Source: UKL13-3 sp040387195 (GTDB lineage Bacteria; Bacteroidota; Bacteroidia; UKL13-3). Taken from it: a DNA stretch of 64,000 nucleotides. The stretch spans positions 267,445 through 331,444 of the forward strand of contig JAZKEF010000011.1 in the NCBI GenBank assembly GCA_040387195.1, given 5' to 3'. Positions 34,974 to 47,400 of this stretch are shown here, one piece after another (the stretch's first letter is position 1; the number at the start of each line of letters is the position of its first letter). Under the pieces are notes generated by a model. It made no database searches. It was not told where the DNA came from and saw only the letters and a program-made list of their open reading frames with translations. Position numbers and translations under genes: made by a program.

Positions 34974-35005
34974 AAGCCACCAACCGGTTCCCCGATTGAT
35001 GGCTT
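34974..35005 (-). terminator. gyrA terminator
   Basis: AAGCCACCAACCGG-TTCC-CCGATTGATGGCTT forms a hairpin; on the minus strand it is followed by TTTTTT, as expected of a factor-independent terminator 24 bp past the gyrA stop. Confidence 0.8.
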
Positions 35006-35028
35006 CTCTTTAAATCATTAATTAATAA

Positions 35029-37596
35029 CTATTCTGCAGGTGGTGCATCAATCGGAGCATCCGCTTCACCTGTTGCAGGCGCATCCGGAGTATCTATGGT
35101 TGGCTCCTCTCCTGTTGCTTCGGCACCTTCAACGCCTTCCACAACCTCTTCCACTTCTTCTACATAATCCACCTTGGCTATCGATGCAATTGAGTCTTTA
35201 TCATCAATATTGATCAACCGCACTCCTTGTGTTACGCGGCCTAAAACCCTTAGGTCTTTTACACTTAAGCGGATAGTAATACCCGCTTTGGTCATAATCA
35301 TGATATCGTTGGTGTCGTCCACCTCTTTAATGGCTACGAGCTTACCTGTTTTTTCGGTAACGTTCATGGCCATTACTCCCTTACCTCCACGGTTGGTAAT
35401 GCGGTAGTCTTCCACATCCGAACGTTTACCCATACCATTTTCGGTTACTACCAATACGTTGGTTGTTTGCGGATTTTCAATGGCAATCATACCCAATACG
35501 GTATCGCCTTCGGCCAAACGAATCGCTCTCACTCCGGTAGCTGTTCTACCCATCGGGCGCACGCTGCTTTCATTGAAACGAATGGCTTTACCTTCCTGGC
35601 TGGCAATGATAATTTCGCTTGAACCTGTAGTTAAACGAGCTTCTACCAGCATATCACCTTCGCGCACGTTGATGGCATTTACACCATTTGCACGCGGACG
35701 TGAATATGCTTCTAAAGTTGTTTTCTTGATGGTTCCCTGTTCGGTACACATCATTACGTAATTGTTGGCCAGGTATTCCTCGTCAGTAAGCGTTTTTACA
35801 TTCAGGTACGCCATTACTTTATCGTCTGCTGTAATATTGATAAGGTTTTGGATGGCACGACCTTTAGTTGTTTTATCACCTTCCGGAATTTCCCATACTT
35901 TTAACCAGAAACATTTACCCTGATTTGTAAAGAACAACATATGGTTATGATTGGTGGCCATGAATACATGCTCTACAAAATCTTCCTGACGTTTGGCAAC
36001 GCCTCTAGAACCACGTCCTCCTCTGTTTTGTGTACGGTATTCGGTTAATGATGTACGTTTAACATATCCTAAATGAGAAATGGTAATCACCACTTCATCA
36101 TCCGGAATTAAGTCTTCCATGCTCATGTCGTTTCCTGCAAAAACAATTTCGGTTCTGCGTTTGTCACCGTATTTCTCTTTCATCTCCGTCAACTCGTCTT
36201 TGATGATTTTGTAACGCAAACCTTCGTCAGCCAATACAGATTGTAAGTAGTTAATCAACTCCATCAACGCAGCATACTCGTCTTTAATCTTATCGCGCTC
36301 CAGTCCTGTTAATACACGCAAACGCATATCTAGGATGGCTTTCGCCTGAATTTCGCTCAGTTTAAAGTTGGTCATCAACCCTTCGCGTGCATCGTCCGGA
36401 GTTTTAGCTTCACGGATTAACTTGATTACTGCATCCAGGTTATCTAAGGCAATCAATAAACCTTCTAAGATATGGGCACGTTTTTGTGCTTCTTCCAATT
36501 CAAACTTGGTTCTGCGAACAACTACATCATGGCGGTGCTCAACAAAATGCCTGATTTGGTCTTTCAGGTTCAGCATTTCAGGACGACCTTTTACAAGGGC
36601 TACGTTGTTTACGCTGAATGATGTTTGAAGGGCTGTGTATTTATATAATTTGTTTAAAACGATGTTAGGAATCGCATCACGTTTGATATCGTAAACAATA
36701 CGCATACCATCACGGTCACTCTCGTCACGAATTTCAGAAATACCTTCAATTACCTTTTCGTTAATCAACTCCGCTGTTTTGGCAATTAATGTAGCCTTGT
36801 TTACCTGAAAAGGAATTTCGTTAACAACAATTTGGTCCTTACCTGTTTTTGAAGTTTCGAATACCGCTTTGGCACGCATCACAATACGGCCTCTTCCTGT
36901 TTCAAATGCTTCTTTCACACCTTCGTAACCGTATATGATACCTCCTGTAGGAAAATCGGGTGCCTTCACAAATTTCATCAGCTCACTGATTTCAATTTCG
37001 CGGTTGTCGATATAGGCTAATGTTCCGTCAATTACCTCAGTAAGGTTATGCGGAGCCATATTGGTAGCCATACCTACAGCAATACCTGATGCTCCGTTTA
37101 CCAGCAAATTCGGGTATTTAGCCGGCAATACTGTTGGTTCCTGTAATGAATCGTCAAAGTTGGGACGAAAATCAACAGTGTTTTTATCAATATCTGTCAG
37201 TAACTCTTCAGCAATTTTACGCAAACGGGCTTCCGTGTAACGCATTGCTGCCGGTGGATCTCCATCAACCGAACCGAAGTTTCCTTGTCCGTCAACCAAT
37301 GTGTAACGCATGCTCCAGTCCTGAGCCATACGCACCATTGCATCGTAAACCGAACTATCACCATGCGGGTGAAACTTTCCTAAAACCTCTCCTACGATAC
37401 GAGCCGATTTTTTATACGGACGGTTGGAAGCTAATCCCAACTCTGTCATTCCATACAAAACACGCCTGTGAACGGGCTTTAAACCGTCACGAACATCAGG
37501 TAGCGCACGCGAAACAATAACCGACATCGAATAATCGATATAGGCCGTTTTCATTTCATCTTCAATGTTGATGGTAATAATTCTGTCTTCTGCCAT
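35029..37596 (-). CDS. gyrA: DNA gyrase subunit A
   Basis: The 855-residue protein begins IEDEMKTAYIDYSMSVIVSRALPDVRDGLKP, split here only for brevity, with the breakage-rejoining Tyr120 in RYTEARL. The quinolone-determining loop reads HPHGDSSVYDA with Ser81 and Asp85 at the positions of Escherichia coli Ser83 and Asp87, so the common resistance changes are absent. The GyrA box QNRGGRGS in the C-terminal propeller marks it as gyrase rather than topoisomerase IV. The final 45 residues are acidic with repeated Glu, Asp, Ala and Pro. With GyrB it introduces negative supercoils using ATP. Terminator and a dispersed repeat lie downstream. Confidence 0.97.
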   Translation of the reverse strand: MAEDRIITINIEDEMKTAYIDYSMSVIVSRALPDVRDGLKPVHRRVLYGMTELGLASNRPYKKSARIVGEVLGKFHPHGDSSVYDAMVRMAQDWSMRYTLVDGQGNFGSVDGDPPAAMRYTEARLRKIAEELLTDIDKNTVDFRPNFDDSLQEPTVLPAKYPNLLVNGASGIAVGMATNMAPHNLTEVIDGTLAYIDNREIEISELMKFVKAPDFPTGGIIYGYEGVKEAFETGRGRIVMRAKAVFETSKTGKDQIVVNEIPFQVNKATLIAKTAELINEKVIEGISEIRDESDRDGMRIVYDIKRDAIPNIVLNKLYKYTALQTSFSVNNVALVKGRPEMLNLKDQIRHFVEHRHDVVVRRTKFELEEAQKRAHILEGLLIALDNLDAVIKLIREAKTPDDAREGLMTNFKLSEIQAKAILDMRLRVLTGLERDKIKDEYAALMELINYLQSVLADEGLRYKIIKDELTEMKEKYGDKRRTEIVFAGNDMSMEDLIPDDEVVITISHLGYVKRTSLTEYRTQNRGGRGSRGVAKRQEDFVEHVFMATNHNHMLFFTNQGKCFWLKVWEIPEGDKTTKGRAIQNLINITADDKVMAYLNVKTLTDEEYLANNYVMMCTEQGTIKKTTLEAYSRPRANGVNAINVREGDMLVEARLTTGSSEIIIASQEGKAIRFNESSVRPMGRTATGVRAIRLAEGDTVLGMIAIENPQTTNVLVVTENGMGKRSDVEDYRITNRGGKGVMAMNVTEKTGKLVAIKEVDDTNDIMIMTKAGITIRLSVKDLRVLGRVTQGVRLINIDDKDSIASIAKVDYVEEVEEVVEGVEGAEATGEEPTIDTPDAPATGEADAPIDAPPAE

Positions 37597-37885
37597 TATG
37601 AGTTATGTTGTAATTATCTTATAAAACGCTAGTTTACTGTTGGTTAAAACGGGATAGTGTAAAGCAATCCTTAATCCGCTTCAACCTCATATTTAACAAG
37701 CGTTGCAAGATACTTTATAAGTGTAAGGAATGCACCATTTTTTAGCAGAAAATACCCACAAAAAAATAGATGCTTGTGGATAATGAAAAGAGTGTGATTG
37801 AAGCTGTTTGGTTAGAACTTCACATTACAAAAAATAGCCTTATCGTTAATGGTAATACCCCCGGTTTTTACCAGAAAGATTGATG

Positions 37886-38299
37886 TCAGTCATGTGTCAC
37901 TGAAGAACCAATTTCTTTAGTCCAACGCTCTTTTGCAATTCTCCTCCCAAATTGATCAACTATCAGGTAGGAAGCCCAGAAGATGTAAGAGCTAAACAGG
38001 AAGGTGTTTGTTGGTTTAGAAAGCATAATCAAGGTGAAGATCATTTTCGCCAGGTAATCATGGGTAATGGTTATACCGGGTATTTGATATCGATCTAAAA
38101 AGTCAGGAGTTAACTTTTGCATGCTTATAAAAGCTTTTCCAATAAGATAATCTGCAATCGTGAATGCCATCCAAAAAACACATGTATTAATGCTATAACC
38201 TCCTGAAAATACCGATAATACCACAATCAAGAAGATTGATTTAGTTATACCTTTTGGTGTGAGCGACATTCCACTTACATTTATAAATTTGAACTTCAT
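37886..38299 (-). CDS. small hypothetical membrane protein
   Basis: From the ATG at 38299 the frame gives 137 residues with three hydrophobic stretches (about 18-38, 42-54 and 88-112), then a charged end RRIAKERWTKEIGSSVTHD. The longer frame begins with TTG at 38347. No family recognised. It stands alone between the gyrA upstream region and the terminator of the giant gene. Codon use looks normal for the window. Confidence 0.5.
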   Translation of the reverse strand: MKFKFINVSGMSLTPKGITKSIFLIVVLSVFSGGYSINTCVFWMAFTIADYLIGKAFISMQKLTPDFLDRYQIPGITITHDYLAKMIFTLIMLSKPTNTFLFSSYIFWASYLIVDQFGRRIAKERWTKEIGSSVTHD

Positions 38300-38385
38300 T
38301 GTTTGGTTAGATTGTTTACATTCATAAACGGCAAGAGTATGATTCAATTCGAAAATATGTCTTTTTATCGAATCCCCGAATACAC

Positions 38386-38415
38386 AAAAAAGGAGGCCAT
38401 AAAGCCTCCTTTTTT
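38386..38415 (-). terminator. terminator of the giant repeat gene
   Basis: AAAAAAGGAGGC-CATAAA-GCCTCCTTTTTT is a perfect 12-bp stem including A and T tracts, 20 bp beyond the stop of the giant gene on the minus strand. Confidence 0.9.
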
Positions 38416-38434
38416 AATATAAAAACGGGTTGTG

Positions 38435-41400
38435 TTATTGCTTCAACACCCTGATGGTTTTCACTTCTTCATCTTGCTGTAACAACCGAACGGAATAGAT
38501 GCCGGCTTTTAAACCCGATTCATTAAACTCAACCGATTGATCACCGATTATTGCATCAACATGTTGCGAATGGATAATACGTCCCAAACCATCAACCAAC
38601 TCAATGGTTATGGGGTGTTCGCTTGCTGAACTAAAGGTGATGCTGAAGGCCTGGTCGAACGGATTAGGCTGAACCTGCAAGGTTTGTTTTGCCGCTTTCT
38701 GTTGATTGGATACTGTTACCGTTTTTGTGTATGTGGTTTTTCCATCGAAATCAACCTGTTTCAGACGGTAATACGCTTTGGTTTGCAACAACATGCCATC
38801 CTTGTCCTCATATTGGTATTGGTGCAGGGTATTGCTTGTTCCATTACCGGTAACCTTCCCTATGCTTTCAAAGTTTTTACCCGTATAAGAACGTTCTATT
38901 TCAAAATGGCTGTTGTCTGTTTCCTGTGCTGTTGCCCAGTTAAGCAATACATCATTGCGGTTTCGGGTGGCTTCAAATGATACCATTGTTACCGGCAATG
39001 GAGAGCTTATATCACCCAGTCCGAAGATTCCGAGGGTGGATACTCCGTTTACGGTAAAGTCGTAAGGGTTCACTCCTGCTGCTGCTCCAAGACCTCTGAT
39101 GGAAGCCCATGGTGCATTGTAACGGGCAACTGTCATGCTGGTGCGGTTAATTGTGTTCTCATCAGCACCTGCCCAGCCAAAAGTGATATTGGCGCTTGAT
39201 CCACCGGCAACAGACTCACTGATAAACCATGTTTTATTTACCACTCCGCTTGCATAAGCAGTTCCAGAAGGCGTTTCACCCGTATAAGTCGGATATGCTC
39301 CTGTAATCACGCGTACGCTGAAATTATCAACTGTTCCGTTATTCTGAATTGTTACTGGAGAATAAGATGCTACGCCTGCACCAACAGGGAATAAGATATT
39401 TCCGCTCCGACCACCGGTACCCATATTGGATTGAGTAAGTTTGCCAGCACCATTGGTTACTACATAAGAAGTAGCAGAACCTCCTGCAATAACACCCGAA
39501 TTGCTAATGGTTAGGTTATTTGCAACCAATAATAATTTTCCGTTCTGGAACATAAGCGAGTCGATGATGGTTGTGTTACCGGCCAGTGTTTTGAATGACC
39601 CTCCTGCTATCTCCAGTTTACCATATACGCCTCCCGGAATAGTTTGGTCAACTGTACCACCGAAAATTACTTTTCCGCCTGTTTTGGTAAAGGTTCCCGA
39701 CTCAGTGATGGTTCCGCGGATATCAATGCTGCCATTGATTCCGGTAAACCCTAAAGCTGCTCCTGCACCTATCTGGATATTGTTAACTGTAGTTTGGGTA
39801 TTGATAAGCGGACTGTTTGGCGTTCCAGCTGTAATCAGAACATCTGAGGTCGAAACCGGCACTCCACCACACCAGTTGCCTGCTGTATTCCAGGCATTGC
39901 TTATTCCTCCCAACCATTTGCCATTCGAAATAATATTCACAATAAACGAATCCGTATTCACTATTCCGCAACTGCCACTTTGAACCACTGCACGGAAGGC
40001 TGTGTTTTGGGCCAGATTGCTTGATGTGAGTGCAGCGTTTGTGTTTGCGATGGTTGTCCATGAGGTATAAGGCGAAACGGAACTTTCCCACCGTACCACC
40101 GAACCTGTGTGCCCGGTAAGCGTTAAACCTGAGGAGGTATTGATACAAACCGGTGTATTACCCGATACTGATCCTTTTACAACCAGTGGTGTTACGGTTA
40201 CAACAGTTGAATCGGAATTGGCTATACCGCAATTTCCGCTTTGCACCACTGCACGGAAAGCTGTGGTTTGGGTAAGAGCATTGGATGTATAAATGGTGTT
40301 GGTATTGGTAACAGGTGTCCAGCTTACGAATGGAGCCGGGGCACTTTCCCAGCGAAGGATAGAACCTGTTTGTCCGCTTAAGGTAAGCGTGCCCGATGTT
40401 GAACCTGCACAAATGGTGGTACCTCCAGTTACGGCACCTTTAACTACCAATGGTGTAACCGTTACAATGGTTGAATCGGAATTGGCCGTTCCGCAACTAC
40501 CACTTTGCACTACTGCACGGAATGCGGTATGCTGTGTAAGTGCAACCGAAGTATAAGTAGCATTGGTATTGGCTATGGTTGTCCATGAAGTATACGGAGC
40601 AACCGCACTTTCCCAACGTACAACTGTTCCTGTTTGGCCGTTTAATGTAAGCAAGCCCGATGTTGAACCCGAACAAACAGTTGCACCACCACTCACGGCT
40701 CCTTTTACAACCAATGGAGTTGCTGTAATTACAATCGAGTCAGTGTTTGCAGCGTTGCAGGTTCCACTTTGAACAATGGCTCTGAATGCAGTTGTTTGCG
40801 CCAGAGCCGAAGAATTATAAACCGTATTGGTATTGGTAATGGTCGTCCATGATGTAAATGGAGCAACAGCACTTTCCCATCTTTGCACCGAACCGGTGTG
40901 CGCTGCTAATGTTAAAGCTGCCGCTGTTCCCACACAAACAGGAGATGTTCCGTTTACGGTTCCTGCAACAGTAAGAGGACTTACCGTTACAACGGTTGAG
41001 TCGCTATTGGCCATCAAACATGCTCCGCTTTGCACAACTGCCCTGAAAGCGGTTGTTTGCGTGAGTGCCGGTGAAGTGTAGTTAGTGTTGGTATTGGCAA
41101 TGGTTGTCCATGTTGTAAATGGAGCTAATGCTTTCTCCCATCTTACCACCGCACCTATTTGTCCGGCCAACAACAAGTTGTTGCTTACAGAACCTGAACA
41201 GATGGATGTACCACCTGTTACGGCACCTTTTACGGTAGTTGGAGATACCGCAATGGTTACCGGAGTTAATGATCCGGAAGCACAGGTGCCGCTCGAAACT
41301 ATTGCCCTGAATTGTGTAGTTNNNNNNNNNNTGTAGTTTGGGTGATTGCTCCCGGACTGTATGAAGTTGTTGTATTGCTGATGGTAGTCCATGAAGTAAA

Positions 41401-44400
41401 CGGAGCCACTGAGCTTTCCCAGCGATCTACCGTTCCTGCAAGACTTGTTATGGTTAAGCCTGCAGCTGTGGCACCCATACATATAGGGGCTGCACCTGTG
41501 ATGGTACCTCCCACTGTTCCGCTTGTTACATTCACCATTGCCGAATCCGAATGGATACTGCTACAGGTACCACTTTGTATGATTGCCCTGAAAGCTGTGG
41601 TGATGGTTAATGATCCGGATGAGTAGCTATTGTTGGTGTCAGCTATGGTTGTCCAGGATGTGAATGGTGAAACAGCACTCTCCCATCTGATAACTTTCCC
41701 TGTTTGGCCAATTACCGTTAATGGTCCGCTACTCGAACCGGAACAAATCGGAGACGCACCGGAGATTGTTCCTCCAATGCTTACCGGAGCAACCATTACG
41801 ATGAACGAATCACTGTTTACATTAGGACATACCCCGCTTGCGATAACTGCACGGTATGCAGTTGATGCCGTAAGCACCGGAGTGGTATAACCTGTTGTTG
41901 TATTACTGATATTGGTCCATGAGGTATAAGGTGCTACAGCACTCTCCCAGCGAACAATTGTTCCAACGTGATTGCTGAGGGTTAAGGCAGCGGTTAGTCC
42001 GGTACAAATATTAGATGTTCCGTTTACTGCTCCTTTTGTTGCCGGCACATTAATGGTTACCATAGTTGATGCTGAATTTACCTCGGTACAACCGGTTCCT
42101 TGCTGCACAATTGCACGGAATGCAGTTGTTTGCATTAAAGCGGGTGCAGTATAATTAGTGCCGGTGTGTGTTATGCCTGTCCATGATGTAAACGGAGACA
42201 CTGCCTTTTCCCAGCGTACCACCGAACCTGTATTACCTGCAAGCGAAAGCAATGCAGAAGATGAGCCTGTACAAATGGTTGACCCGCCTGATACCGAACC
42301 TCCTGTTGCAATCGGAATAATAGCAACAACCGTTGAATCGGATATTGCCGTACCACAGGTTCCCAATTGCACTACTGCACGGAAAGCTGTTGATTGTGTT
42401 AGTGTACCGGAAATATAAGTTGGATTGGTATTGTTGATGGTTGTCCATGATGTATAAGGAGCAACCGCACTTTCCCAGCGAATCACAGAACCGTTATTGC
42501 CACTTAGTGTTAATGTTCCTGAAGTTGTTCCGGAACAAATGGAAGAACCACCATTCACCGCTCCACCTGTTACAAGTGGTGTTACAGTAACTATGGCCGA
42601 ATCGGAATTGGCAATACCACACGCACCACTTTGAACCACCGCACGGAAGGCCGTGGTTTGTGTCAATGAACCCGAAGTATAGCTTGTGTTGGTATTCACA
42701 ATGGTTGTCCAGGAGCTGAAAGGAGCAACTGATTTTTCCCAACGGATAACCGTACCTGTTTGTCCGCTTAAGCTTAATAAGGCCGAAGGAGTATTATAAC
42801 AAATGGTGCTTCCTCCGCTCACCAATCCTTTTACCACAAAAGGTGTAACGGTTACAATGGTGGAGTCGGAATTGGCAATACCACAACTTCCGCTTTGCAC
42901 CACTGCCCTGAAGGCTGTTGTTTGGGTTAATGCCCCTGAGGTGTATGTTGTATTAGTATTGGAGATGGCAGTCCAGCTGGTAAATGGAGCGGTGGCAATT
43001 TCCCAACGCAACAATGAACCAGTTTGACCACTCAGTGTTAATACTCCAGATGAAGAGCCCGGGCAGATGGTTGAACCACCGCTTACGGCACCTTTCACTA
43101 CATTAGGTGTAACTGTTACCACGGTTGAATCAGAGTTGGCAATACCACATGTCCCTATTTGCACCACAGCGCGGAAGGCCATGGTTTGGGTAAGCGGTCC
43201 TGATGTATAACTGGTATTTGTATTGGCAATGGCAGTCCATGACATAAACGGAACAGGCGAACTTTCCCAACGCACAATCGATCCTGTTTGTCCAATAAGA
43301 CTTAACGTTCCTGAAGTTGCTCCCGCACAGATATTAGATCCTCCTAACATTGAACCGTTTACCACTAGTTGCGTAATGCTCACAATGGTTGAGTCGGAAT
43401 TGGCAGTTGTACAAATACCTGTTTGCACCACTGCTCTGAATGCGGTGTTTTGCATCAACGGTCCTGAAACATAATTGGTATTTGTATTTGCAATGGTAGT
43501 CCAGGAAGTATATGGCGCAACGGCACTTTCCCAACGGATTACGGTGCCTACCTGTCCGGCCAGGGTTAATGTTCCCGAAGTGGCACCCAAACAAATGGCT
43601 GATCCTCCGCTCACACTACCCCCAAATGGAAGTGGGGTAACCGTAACAACTGTTGAATCGGAATTGGCAACTCCGCACGCACCGCTTTGTACTACCGAAC
43701 GGAAGGCTGTGGTTTGCGTTAAGGTTGTTGATGTATAAGTTGTAGCGGTATTGGCTATGGTTGTCCACGAGGTAAATGGTGAAACCGCTTTTTCCCAGCG
43801 AATAACAGCACCTGTTTGACCACTAAGGGTAAGCAATGTAGAAGTAGCTCCGTTACAAATGGTACTTCCTCCGCTAACAGCACCCTTCACTACCAGCGGT
43901 GTAACCGTTACGATTGTTGAATCGGAATTGGCAACTCCGCACGCACCACTCTGCACCACTGCGCGGAAGGCTGTGTTTTGGGTTAATGCTGTTGATGTAT
44001 ACGTTGTGGCGGTATTAACGATGGTAGTCCATGACGTATAAGGTGCATTGGCACGCTCCCAACGAACAACCGAACCTGTTTGTCCCCCCAATGTAAGCAA
44101 GCCTGATGTAGACCCTGAACATACGGTTGCACCTCCGGTAACAGATCCTTTAACTACAAGTGGGGTAACCGTAACAATGGTTGAATCGGAATTGGCAACC
44201 CCGCAGGCGCCACTTTGCACTACTGCACGGAAGGCCGTGTTTTGGGTTAATGTTGGAGATGTATACGTTGTAATTGTGTTTGCAATGGTTGTCCATGAAG
44301 TATAGGGTGCATTGGCGCGCTCCCATCTGAGAATTGTTCCGGTGTGCCCGGCCAGGGTAAGCGGTCCAGAAACTGTTCCGGAGCATATAGTTGTACCACC

Positions 44401-47400
44401 TGTAACAGCACCTTTAACAACCAATGGCGTAATGGTAACAACTGTTGAATCGGAGTTGGCAATTCCACAACTTCCACTTTGAACCACTGCACGGAAGGCT
44501 GTGTTTTGAGAAACAGCAGTTGCCGTATAGGTTGTAGCAATATTCGAAATGGTAACCCATGAGGTATAGGGTGCATTGGCTCTCTCCCATCTGATAACCG
44601 AACCTGTTTGTCCGGTTAAGGTGAGCACTCCTGAATTTGACCCTGCACAAATATTTGTTCCTCCGTTCACAGCACCTTTTACAACCAATGGAACAACAGT
44701 AACAATAACTGAATCGGTCTTGAGAATAGAACACGATGAATTTTGAACCACTGCTCTGAAAGCTGTCGATACCGTTAATACACCCGTGGATTGATCCGAT
44801 GTATTGTTGGCGATGGTTGTCCATGAAGTATATGGTGCAATTGCTTTTTCCCACCGTAACACACTTCCTGTATTTCCGGTTAAACTAAGTGTGGGTCCTG
44901 AAGTACCAGCGCAAATTGGTGATCCGGCAGATGATACTGTTCCCTTAACTGTTTGAAATTTGATGGTGATGGTATTGGAAGTAGCCAGTGTTGGCAATGC
45001 GCAAAGGATACTTGATGTCACCTCACAGGTAATAAGGTCTCCTCCCAGTAATGAGGCAACGGAGTAGGTATTGCTGTTGGTTCCAACGTTGATTCCGTTT
45101 TTCTTCCATTGATACACCGGAGTTGCACCTCCGTTGGTTGCAGTTGCTGTAAATACTCCAGGGTTACCGGCACAATTACTTGTATCTGCCGAAGTAATAG
45201 ACACACTCAAAGGAACCGGTTGAAACTCTCCTATCTGAAGATCTCCGGCTGTAGAAATACCACTCATTGTTGCGGAACTCACCCCTGCATTCGCTGCATA
45301 ATTTCCACTCCATGCCGTACCATTATAAACCTGGGCACGCATGTTTGAATAGTTAACCGCTGCATCAGTGTCGGATGCCAGGTAATTTACCGTAGCGTTA
45401 AACAAACCCGGAGCAACTGTTGACAAAAACTGCCAGTTTCTGTTAATCGTTTTGGCGCTGTTGAAACATGATGTAGCAATAGCAGGAACATCACCACTGT
45501 TTAGTTGAGCGGTAAAAACACCTTCTGTGGTAACACTTGGGAAGGTAATCACTACCGGTAAATAATCTGTGGCCGAACCCAGGTGAAACGTTTTGGTAAT
45601 GGAATTGCCGGTACCTATTCCCATTCCAATTTTACCGATAATATATCCGGTAGTACGTGTCACTGATCCGGCTGTTGCAATCACCAGCGAGTTGCTGTTG
45701 GTGGTAATATTTACTGTTCCCAGCGAAAGTATTCCTGTAAACGTAAATGTTTGTCCGGTGGTGCTTAATGTTACACCCGTTCCGTTATTTAATGTTACTG
45801 ATGTAAAAGATCCGGTTGATGTTCCTGTATTGTTTCTAAAAACTCCCGAACCACTTATATCCTGGTTATTAATAATGTTGTATCCGTTTCCACCAAGCGT
45901 AAGCGGCCATGCTGAGGTCATTGTTCCATTATTAATGATATTACCTCCGATTGCAAGCTGGCTGCTCACATTATGCCTGAGTTCCGAGCCGCTTGTGATG
46001 GTAAGGTTCCCGGTAAAGAACAAACCGAAACTTCCCGAATTAAAGGATGGCGAAGCCCATCGGCCCGTTGTACTTCCTCCGTTTACCTCTATATGGCGCA
46101 AGGGAACTACTCCCGAACGTTTATTGTCAATTACAAAACCATTGGTATTACCTGCCTGGGTGCTGATGCCGTCTCCAAGTCGGATGGTGTGACCTCCGGT
46201 AAAACAACTCAGGGAAGCCGAAGCCGTAATCCGTATCGACATGGTGGAGTTGGTACTATAAGAACTGTGAGGAGGGTCAATGATGGTAATCATTCCACCA
46301 CTGCAGTTTACATTGTTGGTATTGATGGAAAGCAAATGTGTTCCGGATGCCACACTACTTGCTGCTGTACCTGAATTACCATCGATATTGAGGAATCCCC
46401 CCGATTGTACAAATTGTGATCCTGCAGCAACAATCATGTTGCCGTTTACATTCACTGTTCCTCCGCTAATATTTACGACACCCAGATTATTCAAGGTGCG
46501 GTTCGAACCTCCTGAAGCTCCCAAATTTACAGTACCTGATGATACGTTCATGACACCGGTAGTGGCCGCTATGATTATTCCGCTTGCTGCTACTCCTGTA
46601 ACAGAAAGTGTACCACCTCCTACTGCTGCTGTTCCGTTTAAAAACAATGTACCTGCAACGTTTAATGTATTATTGTTTACCTGCAATGTTGCTCCGGCCG
46701 ATACAGTTAAATCATTACAGCTAAATGCTGTGCCTGTAGGGATATTGATGGTATAACCTGAAGGAATAAAAACAGAGTTGCTGGCATTGGGCATATCATA
46801 ATTGCTCCAGGTTGTGGAATCACCCCAACTACCATCGGTAACAGCAATAATCACAGGCGAAAGAGGATTGATCGTTACATTCGTTCCGACATAAAAAGTA
46901 TCATTTAGTTGCCCCAATGATAACTGACCCGCGCTAAAATCTCTATTCACCTGTGGTAATACGGATGTTCCACTTCCATTTACGGATGTACCGTTTGTGC
47001 CATCTGCCGCTCTTATCATACGCAGGTCTGCCGCACTTGCAACGGCACCAATACCTTGTGCACTTAATTTTACACTCAAGATGTTTGCTCCTAAATTGAT
47101 GCCCGAGGTATTAAAAATCCAATTGCTGTTAGTGCGGATATCTATTGCCAGACCACCATCGGTAAAGCCCGGAATTAAATCTGTATTACCACTTACATTG
47201 TTGTGCTGAACACTGATAAAACCTCCCGCAGTTAATGGTCCCGATGAACTTATCAAAACCCTGCGGTCATTGATGCTGTTTAAAATAGGAAAACCATTGG
47301 AGTCTGTTCCCGATGGTGTTGATCCCGTTGCATACCATCGCGTAAACACTCCACTGATGCTAATCATTCCAAAGTTTCTTACCAGTGTTCCGGCATTGGT

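Noticed and set aside
40100..45350. Many plus-strand frames of 60-87 residues at repeated spacing
   Set aside because: They are antisense shadows of the Ig-like repeats of the giant gene; similar length and sequence follow from the coding repeat.
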